A DNA stretch of 64,000 bases from Weissella confusa (GCA_016466735.1 JAAOED010000010.1:1-64000), one strand, 5' to 3'; shown: positions 31,377 through 40,398, counted from the first letter of the stretch. The notes: generated by a model from the sequence alone, not told the origin. A program made the numbers and translations.

Positions 31377-32576
31377 TTATTCAAATGTGAACGTCTCGCC
31401 CTTTTTTGGCAGATAGGTTTCAAGACCCATATTATGCAACGCTTGCGCTTCACGTTCCGGCTTAAACGAGTGCCAAGGCAACGTGACCTTAGCATTCACT
31501 TCCGCTGCAACGCGTAACAAGTCATCCGTTGTCGCGTGACCACTTGCACCGGCAATTTGTAGTGCGACACCACGCTTTTCGAGATAGGCGACTAGCTCAG
31601 CATAACGCGGATCGTAATCACCCAGTGGTTCACCATTCATGTGTAAATAGCTGAAACGGTCGAAATGGTCGAGCAACGTGATGTCATCAAAGCGGTTTTG
31701 CAGTACGTAATGTTGCTGGTTCGCCATAATCTCATTGAGAGTGACATCTTCACCAAATGTCACGACATCCTCGCGTCCCATCGCTTTGAGAATCCCCGCA
31801 AAGCGTGCGTCCCACACCAATTCGCGACCGAAATCATGAACAATCGCTTGCAGGCGCATCAACCGCTCAACATTGCGCTCATAGGGATTGATTACCACCA
31901 GTTCCTTTTGCGTCATGCCCGCTGACAAGTCAGCCAACACATTCGCTTCGCTACGACGTTGCCGAGTTGGGTCGGCGTCGAATGAGAACTCGGTCCCTTC
32001 AATGAAGAACAAATCTGGTTGATGTTCGTGCAAATAGTTGGTCCAGGCCGTCACACGTTCTGGGTGCCAACCATCATAACGAACATCCCCACTATGCACG
32101 AAGCGGTGCTTGCCGTCGGTGACTTCGAACATATAAGCCCCCATGGCATCGTGGTCCGATAAGAATGCTTGCACTGACAAGTCCCCGATTTTAACTGGCG
32201 CCTCAGTCATAATCACTTTGATTTGCGCATTCGGTGCTGATTCAACACCTTGACGAATCAACTCAGCATACAACTTGGCCGACTCTGGACTCATGTACAC
32301 CGGCGTTGGCTTGGTCAAATATCGCAACGCCCCCATGTGATCCAAATGGAGATGTGACACAAAAATGGCCGTTTCCTGGTCAGTTGCTTTTGCGTCTGAA
32401 AATAAATCAGGCAAATCGGGCAGCACGCCGCTCGACAGCAAATCATCTGGGCGTGTATCGGCCGGCGCAAAGTTCATACCGAAGTCCATAATCACACGCG
32501 CTTGGGCCGTCTCAAATGACACCACGTTTCCACCGATGGTATCAACACCGTTTAGTACTGTTACCGTGGTCGTCAT
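31377..32576 (-). CDS. RNase J-like metallo-beta-lactamase/beta-CASP hydrolase
   Basis: A 399-residue cytoplasmic protein. The metal site reads SHLHLDHMG (residues about 73-81), FLSDHDAMG and HSGDVRYDG; EGTEFS follows. A beta-CASP-like insert spans about 190-330, and the C-terminal IAGASGHATTDDLL plus LPWHSFKPE corresponds to the RNase J SGH...P.H motifs. It is much shorter than RNase J and lacks its C-terminal domain. Its ribosome-binding site lies within the end of the binding-protein gene, making it the fifth gene of the Ugp-type operon. Nuclease or phosphodiester hydrolysis is likely, substrate unknown. Confidence 0.78.
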   Translation of the reverse strand: MTTTVTVLNGVDTIGGNVVSFETAQARVIMDFGMNFAPADTRPDDLLSSGVLPDLPDLFSDAKATDQETAIFVSHLHLDHMGALRYLTKPTPVYMSPESAKLYAELIRQGVESAPNAQIKVIMTEAPVKIGDLSVQAFLSDHDAMGAYMFEVTDGKHRFVHSGDVRYDGWHPERVTAWTNYLHEHQPDLFFIEGTEFSFDADPTRQRRSEANVLADLSAGMTQKELVVINPYERNVERLMRLQAIVHDFGRELVWDARFAGILKAMGREDVVTFGEDVTLNEIMANQQHYVLQNRFDDITLLDHFDRFSYLHMNGEPLGDYDPRYAELVAYLEKRGVALQIAGASGHATTDDLLRVAAEVNAKVTLPWHSFKPEREAQALHNMGLETYLPKKGETFTFE

Positions 32577-32577
32577 G

Positions 32578-33858
32578 TTACTTGCTTTCCTTTACAATCT
32601 TTTTCGTTTGCTTTTGCAATGTATCCAACGCATCCTTAGGCGCCGTCTTCTTCGTCAACATCGCATCAGTGGCGCTCAACAAGTCCGTGCGGTACTCTTG
32701 GTAACCCAAGAAGGCCGTGTCAGAAAAGGCCCCTGGCAATGAATCTGAAGCAGCCTTCGCCAATGGGTTAGCCTTCAAGTAAGCCTTGTATGACGCTGAC
32801 TTGGCGGCCTTCTTCGTGATTGGCAAGTAGCCCGTAGCTTCAGCCCACTTTTCAGTTTGCTTATCAGATGCCAAGAACTTCATAAAGGCGAACGCACCAG
32901 CTTGTTCCTTCTTTGATGCTTGGGCAGTCGTGACCAAGTTGTTTCCAGCCAACATCGTCGCGTTCTTACCTTCGTATGATGGCATCACTGCCGTACCCCA
33001 ATCGAAGCCTTGTGGTGCTGCAGCCTTAGTTGCTGAAATACCAGCTGATGATGAGAATGACAAGGCCGTCTTACCGTTGACGAAGTTTGTCGTACCGTAA
33101 ATGTCAGAACCAGCGGTCAACGCTTCCCCATTGTTGACCATGTCCGTGATTGTCTTGGCGGCTGCGACAGCCTTCTTTGAGTTGATGTTGACCTTACCAG
33201 AAGGCGTGACCAACTTGACCCCGGCAGCGCGAACCATTGAGTTCCATTCCATATCAAATGACTTGTCATAACCTACGGCGGCAATGTTGTGTTCCTTCAA
33301 GACCTTCGCCATCTTCGCTACATCATCCCAAGTCTTTGGCACTGACAAACCGTACTGATCCAAGATTGACTTGTTGTAGAACATCACACGCACTGATGCT
33401 GAGAATGGCATTGCGTAATATGATCCTTTGTACTTGGCTTGTTCCAAGAATCCAGGGTAGATGTTCTTCAAATCAGCCTTTGAAAGACCATTCTTGCCCT
33501 TAACTTGGCTATCCATGTTTGTCACGATACCGTTCTTGGCGTAGTCCGGCACTTGGGTGTATGTTGCTTGAGCCATGTCAGGCAAGGTCTTTGACTTGGC
33601 AGCCGCCATGACCTTTTGGTTCAACGTTGTGTAGTCACCTTGGGCAGTTGCAACAATCTCATACTTTGATTGTGATGCGTTAAATGCCTTAATTTGTTCG
33701 TCCAACGCCTTGGCGTAGTTTCCCGTCATGGCGTGCCAGAATGTAATCTTCGTTGGCTTTGATGCAGCACTGGCAACCGTTGGAACCGCCGTTGCGAATG
33801 CGCCTGATGTCAATGCCAATACAGCTGAGCCTGCGAACAATTTTGTCCAAGTCTTCAT
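32578..33858 (-). CDS. ugpB: Ugp-type ABC transporter substrate-binding protein
   Basis: A 426-residue family 1 solute-binding protein. The signal peptide (MKTWTKLFAGSAVLALTSGAF...ASAASKP) has a signal peptidase I site and no lipobox cysteine. The mature protein begins ITFWHAMTGNYAKAL, very like UgpB-type glycerol-3-phosphate or glycerophosphodiester binders, but other sugars cannot be excluded. ATG 33858 follows AAGGGG. It is separated from the upstream permease by about 150 bases holding three stem-loops, which may raise its share of the operon mRNA. Confidence 0.82.
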   Translation of the reverse strand: MKTWTKLFAGSAVLALTSGAFATAVPTVASAASKPTKITFWHAMTGNYAKALDEQIKAFNASQSKYEIVATAQGDYTTLNQKVMAAAKSKTLPDMAQATYTQVPDYAKNGIVTNMDSQVKGKNGLSKADLKNIYPGFLEQAKYKGSYYAMPFSASVRVMFYNKSILDQYGLSVPKTWDDVAKMAKVLKEHNIAAVGYDKSFDMEWNSMVRAAGVKLVTPSGKVNINSKKAVAAAKTITDMVNNGEALTAGSDIYGTTNFVNGKTALSFSSSAGISATKAAAPQGFDWGTAVMPSYEGKNATMLAGNNLVTTAQASKKEQAGAFAFMKFLASDKQTEKWAEATGYLPITKKAAKSASYKAYLKANPLAKAASDSLPGAFSDTAFLGYQEYRTDLLSATDAMLTKKTAPKDALDTLQKQTKKIVKESK

Positions 33859-34008
33859 GTTAAAAGTTCCCCTTTTTTCCCACATAACTAACAATTAATG
33901 ACTGTCAGGCATACCACAGGGCCCTTGTGATATTTCTGAACAGTTTAGCAATGACAATCCCTTATCATCACTAAACCGTCCACAAACATGCTGTGAACAG
34001 TCGGTTGT
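33859..34008 (-). promoter_or_regulatory. Structured intercistronic region upstream of ugpB
   Basis: Three stem-loops stand in series: 33915-33929 (CACAGG/CCTTGTG type), 33943-33976 (GTTTAGCAATGA with TCATCACTAAAC, 10 of 12 pairs) and 33978-33998 (GTCCACA with TGTGAAC). None has a good T-run, so they look like mRNA-stabilising or processing elements. Confidence 0.55.
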
Positions 34009-34824
34009 TTAACCTTTAATACCTGTATTTGAAATGCCGGCAACCACGTACTTGTTCAACAATAAATACATGATGACCATTGGCAAAATAACGAACGTTG
34101 AGGCCGCCATGAGTTCTGGGTATTGCACCCCAGAATCGCTCGAGAAAGCTTGCAACCCAACCGGTAGCGTACGCATCCCCTCGGTGTTCGTCACAATCAA
34201 TGGCCACATAAATGAATTCCAACTACCAATGATTTGCAACAACCCGATGGCCGTAATCGTTGATTTGGCATTTGGCACCAACACACGCCAGAGGAATTGC
34301 CAATCGCTGGCACCATCCAATCGTGCGGCGTAATACAACTGATCCGGCACACTGGCGAAACTTTGACGGAGCGTGAACACTGAGAAAAATGATGCTAACC
34401 ATGGCACAATCAACGCCCCATACGTGTTGACCAAATGCATTTCTGACAACGTGACGAAGTTTGGAATGATTAACATTTCACCTGGCACCATCATCGTCGC
34501 CAAGAGAATTGTGAATAAGACTTTCTTACCTGAGAAATTCAACTTGGCAAACGCGAAAGCCGCCAGAATTGACGTCACCAACTGACCAACGGTGGTCGTT
34601 AGTGAGACGACAACTGAGTTCACGAGGTACGTGGCAAATGGGGCTGCATGCCATGCACGCACCCAGTTGGACCATTGCATGTGCTTAGGCAACCAGGTTG
34701 GTGGCGTTTGCAAGGCTTCAAAGCCGGTTTTGAAGGCCGTTGATACCATCCAAAAGAACGGCAACAACATCGTGATGGCACCAAGCGTCAAAATGACATA
34801 AACAATAGTTTTCTTTGTTTTCAT
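34009..34824 (-). CDS. ugpE: Ugp-type ABC transporter permease (UgpE-like)
   Basis: A 271-residue six-segment permease of the MalG/UgpE type. The cytoplasmic EAA loop reads YAARLDGASDWQFLWRVLVP, which docks onto the ATPase. The N-terminal segment begins TIVYVILTLGAITMLLPFFW. ATG 34824 follows GGAGG. It lies between the partner permease and the binding-protein gene. Confidence 0.88.
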   Translation of the reverse strand: MKTKKTIVYVILTLGAITMLLPFFWMVSTAFKTGFEALQTPPTWLPKHMQWSNWVRAWHAAPFATYLVNSVVVSLTTTVGQLVTSILAAFAFAKLNFSGKKVLFTILLATMMVPGEMLIIPNFVTLSEMHLVNTYGALIVPWLASFFSVFTLRQSFASVPDQLYYAARLDGASDWQFLWRVLVPNAKSTITAIGLLQIIGSWNSFMWPLIVTNTEGMRTLPVGLQAFSSDSGVQYPELMAASTFVILPMVIMYLLLNKYVVAGISNTGIKG

Positions 34825-34833
34825 GGCGCCCTC

Positions 34834-35730
34834 CTAGTAGTGCACGTGCTTCTTGCTCCACCAAAGCTGGAACAAGGTGACAACCAAAATCATCACGAAC
34901 AGGACAACACCAGAAGCTGCGGCGAGGCCGTACTTGTTTTGCTCATAGAACATTTGATACAAGTAGTAAACGACCGTCAACGTACTGTGACCGGGGCCAG
35001 GTTGACCACCGAACAAGGCAAAAATTTCATCAAACACCTTGAACGAGCCAATTACTGCATTCACCGTCACCAAGGATGTCATTGGTGAAATCATTGGGAG
35101 CGTGACGTGCCAGAAACGTTGCCAGCTGTTCGCACCATCGAGCATGGCCGCATCGTACAAGCGCTTATCTACGTTATTGAGTGCCACCAAGAAGAGCAAG
35201 ATGTTAAAGCCGAGTCCCTTCCAGATTGCCAAAATGATTAACGCTGGCATGGCATAATGTGGATCATTCAACCAATCAATTGGGTGCACACCGACGAAAC
35301 CGAGCAAATAGTTTAATAGGCCGGCATCTTTGTTGTAAATCCAACGCCAAACCATTGAGATGGCCACAACACTGGTTACGAATGGCATGAAGTACAGCGT
35401 ACGGAAAAAGCCAGCTAAGCGTTTGATTTGATTCAATAACACCGCGATAACCAACGAAATAATAATTTCAGCCGGCACAACACCAATGACGAAAATAATC
35501 GTATTCCAAACGGCGAGATGGAAATCATTATCTTGCCACAGTGTTTGGAAGTTATCGAACCCCACTGCGTTGACCTGATTTGTGAAAAAGTTATAGTCGG
35601 TGTAAAAACTCATCGCTAAACTTTTGATAATCGGATACAGGCTGAATACCGCAATAATCAGCAGCATAGGAGCCAAGTAGGCCAGCGCCTTTAAGTTGTC
35701 ACGCCAGGTTGGCTTGATTTGATTCATCAT
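34834..35730 (-). CDS. ugpA: Ugp-type ABC transporter permease (UgpA-like)
   Basis: A 298-residue six-segment permease of the MalF/UgpA type. The EAA loop is YDAAMLDGANSWQRFWHVTLP. Two ATG codons in tandem follow GGGGG; either may be used (35730 or 35727). The ATPase gene ends two bases upstream, so translation is coupled. Confidence 0.88.
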   Translation of the reverse strand: MMNQIKPTWRDNLKALAYLAPMLLIIAVFSLYPIIKSLAMSFYTDYNFFTNQVNAVGFDNFQTLWQDNDFHLAVWNTIIFVIGVVPAEIIISLVIAVLLNQIKRLAGFFRTLYFMPFVTSVVAISMVWRWIYNKDAGLLNYLLGFVGVHPIDWLNDPHYAMPALIILAIWKGLGFNILLFLVALNNVDKRLYDAAMLDGANSWQRFWHVTLPMISPMTSLVTVNAVIGSFKVFDEIFALFGGQPGPGHSTLTVVYYLYQMFYEQNKYGLAAASGVVLFVMILVVTLFQLWWSKKHVHY

Positions 35731-35732
35731 GC

Positions 35733-36743
35733 CTATTCACCCCCTAGCGGCAAGCGAACACCTTGCGCATCAAAGGCGAATACTCCCCTTGGATTCAATG
35801 ACACTTGGTTGGTAGCAATCGTCAATTCTGTTGAGACCAACTTATGTTCGCCGAGTTGCAAGGTTGCTTGACGGTCACGGCCGAATGCGCGTACGTGTTG
35901 CGCTTCAACAGCTAACGTTGGCTGACCGGGTACAAGCCCTTGAATGGCCTCGGGACGAATACCAACCGTGACTGCATTGTTTGGCAAACTTAGAACGTCA
36001 CGCAAGGCCGTTGCTGGCACTTCATTAATGACTGGATCACCAATAAAGCGGGCCACGAACTGGTTGGCTGGGTCTTGGTACAGCGTTTGTGGTGAATCGA
36101 ACTGTTGAATCACCCCATCATTCAAAACCATAATTTTGTCAGCCACGTGCATCGCTTCGCTTTGGTCGTGTGTCACGAACACCGTTGTAATCCCGGTTTC
36201 TTGTTGAATACGACGGATTTCTTCACGCATCTCAACACGCAAACGCGCATCCAAATTAGACAACGGCTCATCAAGAAGCAAGACAGTTGGTTCTTTTGCC
36301 AATGCACGGGCAATGGCGACACGCTGTTGTTGCCCACCAGATAGTGCACCGGGCTTCTTGTTCAGTTGATCATCCACGCGGACCAACTTGGCCAATTCCT
36401 TTGCTTTCGCTTCACGCGTCGCCTTATCAACTTTCGCCATCTTCATCGGGAAAATGATGTTATCCAACACCGTCATGTGCGGATAGAGGGCATAATTTTG
36501 AAACACCATCCCCACACCTCGCTGCAAGGCATCCTTTTTAGTGACGTCATTCGTACCAAAATAAATTCGGCCCGTCGTCGCTTGTAGCAAACCTGAAATC
36601 AAGTTCAAGGTCGTCGATTTTCCACCACCACTTGGTCCTAGTAGGGCAATTAATTCACCATCCGGTAGCTCAAAATCCATATCATGTAGCACCTCAACCC
36701 CATTGCTGTACGTTAACGTGACATGCTCAAACCTTACTTCCAC
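35733..36743 (-). CDS. ugpC: Ugp/MsmK-type ABC transporter ATPase
   Basis: A 336-residue ATPase of the MalK/UgpC/MsmK group. It shows GPSGGGKSTTLNLISG (Walker A), LSGGQQQRVAIARAL (signature), LLLDEPLSNLDARLR (Walker B) and a C-terminal TOBE domain (about residues 230-336). The start is GTG 36743, seven bases after GGGGG; an ATG further upstream lacks a ribosome-binding site. It is the first gene of the operon; a TATACT -10 lies upstream near a GATAATTATC palindrome. Confidence 0.9.
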   Translation of the reverse strand: MEVRFEHVTLTYSNGVEVLHDMDFELPDGELIALLGPSGGGKSTTLNLISGLLQATTGRIYFGTNDVTKKDALQRGVGMVFQNYALYPHMTVLDNIIFPMKMAKVDKATREAKAKELAKLVRVDDQLNKKPGALSGGQQQRVAIARALAKEPTVLLLDEPLSNLDARLRVEMREEIRRIQQETGITTVFVTHDQSEAMHVADKIMVLNDGVIQQFDSPQTLYQDPANQFVARFIGDPVINEVPATALRDVLSLPNNAVTVGIRPEAIQGLVPGQPTLAVEAQHVRAFGRDRQATLQLGEHKLVSTELTIATNQVSLNPRGVFAFDAQGVRLPLGGE

Positions 36744-36767
36744 GATTGTTCCCCCATACTTCAACAT

Positions 36768-37070
36768 AATCTTAGTAATGACATTGTCGTCATCAACCTA
36801 ACTTTCCGTTAGTATAGCATGATAATTATCGTTCGAAAGTGTTTTCTTATTTTTTGTTCGTTACGTCACGGACGTTAAGTGTCTCACCGACCCGAAACGC
36901 CTATCTTTAAAGTAAGTTAACCCATGATTAGCCCTAACAGGTCAAACTTGGTCAAAGTATTTCGTCCGAAAAATAACACCTTAGCGTTAGTTGCTCTTAT
37001 GTATTTTAAATTAGTCGCATTTGCGGTATTCTGATTATTAAGTAACACAAATTTTAATGGAGGCATTATC
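36768..37070. promoter_or_regulatory. Divergent regulatory region between ugpC and the metallophosphatase
   Basis: No gene is seen here. On the minus strand TATACT (about 36815) and the palindrome GATAATTATC just upstream mark the ugp promoter. On the plus side a CtsR-like repeat lies at 36940-36956. The rest is AT-rich without clear structure. Confidence 0.6.
36940..36956 (+). promoter_or_regulatory. CtsR-like heptad direct repeat
   Basis: GGTCAAA-CTT-GGTCAAA is two perfect copies of the CtsR heptad with the required three-base spacing (the middle spacer base is T, not A). TTGGTC within it could act as a -35 element with AAATAA 17 bases on. It lies 115 bases upstream of the metallophosphatase start. 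Confidence 0.65.
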
Positions 37071-38642
37071 ATGCATGTCACGTTGGTTTCAACATCAGAC
37101 GTTCACGGTTATTTCCGTGCTGATGACTTTCGCCGACCACTTTTGAATACCCGCCTAGGTTTGTCTCGCGCCGTCACTGTGATGAATGAGTTGCGGACAC
37201 ACGCTGCGCCGGATGACGTGGTAATTGCCATCGACAACGGCGATTTTATCCAAGGGTCACCGTTGACCAACTATATTGAAAAAATGGACCGCGCTGATTT
37301 GCCAATTTACAAGCACTTGGCGGACACTGCTGGTTTTGATGTTCGCATTCTAGGTAATCACGAATTTAATTACGGTCGTGATTACCTAGCCTCAGCGATG
37401 ACTGACGTTGATAATTTGTTGAACGCCAACATTCTCGATGAGACAACTGGCCTACCTTTTATCGGCAAGCCCTACACCATCATCAACCGCAACCATGTCC
37501 GCATTGGGGTCATTGGTCTTACGACGTCTTATATTCCACATTGGGAGCACCCAGATAATATCCGTGGCTTGGTCTTTGCTGATCCAGTTAAAACAGCTGA
37601 ACGCTATGTGGCTGAGCTACGGCCAAACGTGGATGTGCTGGTGATTGCCTATCACGGTGGTTTCTCGCGTGATTTGCAGACTGGCGCGGCTTTGGAGCAC
37701 TTGACGACAGAAAACCAAGGTTATGAGCTTTTGAAAGTGCCAGGGGTCGATGCGCTGATTACTGGCCACCAACACCGTGCGATTGCTGAAGTTGTTGACG
37801 GTGTGCCAACTACCCAACCTGGGTATCGTGCGGAATATGTGGGCGCCATTCAACTTGATTTGGATGAACAATTACACATTAATCACACCAATGCCCAGCT
37901 AATTGCGACGGGTAACTTCAAGGAGGAGCCGACCATTCTTGATTTGGTCGCACCATTGAACGACCAAGTTAACGACTGGTTGGATACCGCGATTGGTACG
38001 GTTGGTGACAATATGCAGGTTACCAAGCACTTCGAAGCACGTTTGCATAATCACCCGTTCATTGAATTAGTGAATCAAGTGCAAATGGCCGCGACTGGTA
38101 CGCATATTTCAAACACCGCGTTATTCAATGACGAAGTCCGTGGGCTACCTAATGAAGTGACGCGTCGAGATGTCATGACCAATTACATTTATCCAAATAC
38201 GCTAGTCGTTGAAAAGTTGACCGGCCAGGATATCAAGGATGCCCTGGAAATTAGTGGGCGCTACTTTGATGTCACGGTAGATGGTGAATTGATTGTTAAT
38301 CCACGTTTTCTCGAACCGAAAGTACAACACTACAACTATGATATTTGGAGTGGTATTGATTACACCTTTGATTTCAGTCGACCAGCCGGCAATCGCGTGA
38401 CGGCGTTGAAGGTGAATAACCAACCAATGTCAATGACTGATACGTTTGAAGTCACGATGAACAACTACCGTGCAACTGGTACGGGTAACTACAAAATGTA
38501 CAGCATCGACAAGGTTGTCCGTGAAGTGCAAATCGAAACGGCTGATTTAATCGGTGACTACATCGCGGATCATCCGAACATTCAAATTCCACAACCAACG
38601 AACATTACCAGCAAGGGATTCGTTTGGGCAAAAACAAACTAA
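37071..38642 (+). CDS. 5'-nucleotidase-family metallophosphatase
   Basis: A 523-residue protein with an N-terminal calcineurin-like metallophosphatase domain and a C-terminal 5'-nucleotidase domain (from about residue 330). Metal-site marks are STSDVHGYF, IDNGDFIQGSP, LGNHEFNYG, IAYHGGFSRD and ITGHQHR. In the C-terminal domain MTNYIYPNTLVVEKLTGQD and NNYRATGTGNY are typical. Family members hydrolyse nucleotides or 2',3'-cyclic nucleotides. No signal peptide or anchor is present, so it should be cytoplasmic, unlike UshA. ATG 37071 follows GGAGG. Monocistronic, with a CtsR-like site upstream. Confidence 0.88.
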   Translation: MHVTLVSTSDVHGYFRADDFRRPLLNTRLGLSRAVTVMNELRTHAAPDDVVIAIDNGDFIQGSPLTNYIEKMDRADLPIYKHLADTAGFDVRILGNHEFNYGRDYLASAMTDVDNLLNANILDETTGLPFIGKPYTIINRNHVRIGVIGLTTSYIPHWEHPDNIRGLVFADPVKTAERYVAELRPNVDVLVIAYHGGFSRDLQTGAALEHLTTENQGYELLKVPGVDALITGHQHRAIAEVVDGVPTTQPGYRAEYVGAIQLDLDEQLHINHTNAQLIATGNFKEEPTILDLVAPLNDQVNDWLDTAIGTVGDNMQVTKHFEARLHNHPFIELVNQVQMAATGTHISNTALFNDEVRGLPNEVTRRDVMTNYIYPNTLVVEKLTGQDIKDALEISGRYFDVTVDGELIVNPRFLEPKVQHYNYDIWSGIDYTFDFSRPAGNRVTALKVNNQPMSMTDTFEVTMNNYRATGTGNYKMYSIDKVVREVQIETADLIGDYIADHPNIQIPQPTNITSKGFVWAKTN

Positions 38643-38689
38643 ATCAAAAGCCGGCGGTATCAATTACGAGATACCGCCGGCTTTTGATT
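38643..38689. terminator. Bidirectional terminator
   Basis: AATCAAAAGCCGGCGGTAT pairs with ATACCGCCGGCTTTTGATT across a ten-base loop, serving the converging metallophosphatase and acetyltransferase genes. Confidence 0.9.
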
Positions 38690-39299
38690 ATTCTTGCGTT
38701 AAATCTTTGATGACGCGGGCTGGATTACCCGCAACCATCGTATTACTTGGCACATCTTTCGTGACCACACTGCCAGCACCAACGACGACATTGTCACCAA
38801 TCGTCACACCCGGCAGGACAATCACCGACCCACCAAACCACACATCATCCCCAATTGTAATTGGGGAATCATACTGCCACCCTTCGCGACGTAAAGCCAT
38901 GTTATATGGATGATGATTTGGCGTGAAAAATTGTGCATTCGGACCGATGAAGGCATGTTTACCAATCGTTACTTTACCAGCACTGACAATTTGCAGATTG
39001 GCATTAATGAAGCTGTCTTCACCGAGAACCAACTGTTCTGGATACTCGATGGTATTCACGGGGAACGTAATTGAAGCTGATGCAGCCATGCCTGGCAAAA
39101 ATTCATGCAACAAACGTGTTGCTTCACCCATATCCGTTTTCGCAACGTCATTCATAAGTTGCACCTTTTGGAAAGCACCTTGTGTAATGGCTTGCAGTTG
39201 CGGTTCCTTGCCATATTGGTACCAGTCACCTTGATCAATTTTGTCAAAGATATCTAGCGCTGCCAAGCGTGCAATTTCAGTTTCATTCAGTGGTTTCAT
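38688..39299 (-). CDS. Sugar O-acetyltransferase (maltose/galactoside type)
   Basis: A 203-residue left-handed beta-helix acetyltransferase. The N-terminal part is the Mac (maltose acetyltransferase) domain. Hexapeptide repeats begin around residue 75 and include FTPNHHPYNMALRREG (catalytic His region), ITIGDDVWFGGSVIVLPG and VTIGDNVVVGAGSVVTKD, then VAGNPARVIK. It moves acetyl from acetyl-CoA to a sugar, probably for detoxification. The ribosome-binding site before ATG 39299 is weak. Confidence 0.9.
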   Translation of the reverse strand: MKPLNETEIARLAALDIFDKIDQGDWYQYGKEPQLQAITQGAFQKVQLMNDVAKTDMGEATRLLHEFLPGMAASASITFPVNTIEYPEQLVLGEDSFINANLQIVSAGKVTIGKHAFIGPNAQFFTPNHHPYNMALRREGWQYDSPITIGDDVWFGGSVIVLPGVTIGDNVVVGAGSVVTKDVPSNTMVAGNPARVIKDLTQE

Positions 39300-39342
39300 C
39301 AGTATTGTCCAATCTTTAATAGATAAGATTATTTTACCGCAT

Positions 39343-39372
39343 TAAAAAACGAGATGCTTGATGCATCTCGTT
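39343..39372 (-). terminator. Terminator of trxA
   Basis: AACGAGATGC and GCATCTCGTT pair (39348-39372); TTTTTTAATG follows on the minus strand. Confidence 0.85.
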
Positions 39373-39377
39373 AATTG

Positions 39378-39689
39378 TTAGGCATACTTTGCCAAAATTG
39401 CTTCTAGTTGGTGTGCTGGTGTGAAACCAGTCAAGCGTTCAACTACTTCGCCGTCCTTCTTTACAAGGAGCGTTGGAATCGCCATGATACCAAATTCTTG
39501 GGCCGTGGCAGGGTTTTGATCAACATCCATCTTGTTGAACTTTACTTCAGGCATTGATTCAGCCACCGTTTCAACAACAGGTGATTGCATGCGGCAAGGA
39601 CCACACCACGTTGCCCAGAAATCAGTCAACGTTACCCCTGTATTTGTCTCTTTGTCGAATGTTGCATCCGTAATATCTTGAACTGCCAT
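39378..39689 (-). CDS. trxA: Thioredoxin
   Basis: A 103-residue thioredoxin with the redox site FWATWCGPCRMQSP (Cys29, Cys32), cis-Pro region IMAIPTLLVKKDGE, and the usual length. It keeps cytoplasmic disulfides reduced. Start ATG 39689 chosen because GGAGG lies ten bases upstream; a longer reading from 39773 has no ribosome-binding site. Confidence 0.96.
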   Translation of the reverse strand: MAVQDITDATFDKETNTGVTLTDFWATWCGPCRMQSPVVETVAESMPEVKFNKMDVDQNPATAQEFGIMAIPTLLVKKDGEVVERLTGFTPAHQLEAILAKYA

Positions 39690-39771
39690 AATTAGCATTC
39701 CTCCCTCATTATTTTCTAATGTAAGGTTAGTATAACGCCAAGTGTCCGATTTGTCGAATAGGCATTTAATC

Positions 39772-39803
39772 AAAAAAGGATGTCCCAGTTGGACATCCTT
39801 TTC
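39772..39803. terminator. Terminator of the split-barrel protein gene
   Basis: AAAAGGATGTCC and GGACATCCTTTT pair across six bases, with T-runs on both strands. Confidence 0.85.
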
Positions 39804-39812
39804 AATACGTTA

Positions 39813-40280
39813 TTACATTGCTTCTTCAGCAACCCCTTCTTCGTTCAACAACAAAAAGCTGATGCCTTGATCACCGAAAATCTTTACTGAACTGAATGAC
39901 AACTTCAAGACAACGAAACTGTCCTTTGCTTCTCCAGCAACATCCATCCAGTTTGGAATTTGGTTTTCAATCAATTCTGCGACGTCATCAATTGACTTGT
40001 CCGTCAAATGAATTTCAGCCTTGTTTGATGTGACTACCCCATTGTCCTCATCAGTTGGCACCGTCGTGAACGCAACAAATGGATTAGCTTCAATTTCAGC
40101 CATCTTGTTTGAGTTGCGCGTCGTTGTGATGTAGATGTAATCCGTCAACTCATCGGGCGTCAAGTAGAAGACGTCACGGTTTGATGGACGGTTGTTAACG
40201 GCTGTTGCCAAGTTCAAAACGTGTGAGTCACGTAAGTACTTCTCCAACAATGCTTTGGTATCCAAATTTGCTTCTGTCAT
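39813..40280 (-). CDS. Pyridoxamine 5'-phosphate oxidase-like FMN split-barrel protein
   Basis: A 155-residue protein of the flavin-binding split-barrel group: HVLNLATAVNNRPSNRDVFY near residues 20-39, YIYITTTRNSNKMAEIEANP around 48-67 and FVAFTTVP. Members include general stress proteins and flavin reductases. True pyridoxine oxidase activity is unlikely. ATG 40280 has AAGGGAG about 10 bases upstream. Monocistronic. Confidence 0.75.
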   Translation of the reverse strand: MTEANLDTKALLEKYLRDSHVLNLATAVNNRPSNRDVFYLTPDELTDYIYITTTRNSNKMAEIEANPFVAFTTVPTDEDNGVVTSNKAEIHLTDKSIDDVAELIENQIPNWMDVAGEAKDSFVVLKLSFSSVKIFGDQGISFLLLNEEGVAEEAM

Positions 40281-40398
40281 AGTTCATCACTCCCTTTAGT
40301 TAGTTCCTTGTCGTTATTATAACTAACTCTTAAATGAAAAACTGATATAAACACCTGGATTCGGTATGTTTTACGGTGGGTTTAAGAATTAAACATAC

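Noticed and set aside
38688..39299. Polysaccharide O-acetyltransferase belonging to the operon at 40-45 kb
   Set aside because: It has its own terminator context and is separated by trxA and the split-barrel gene; its Mac domain points to free sugars.
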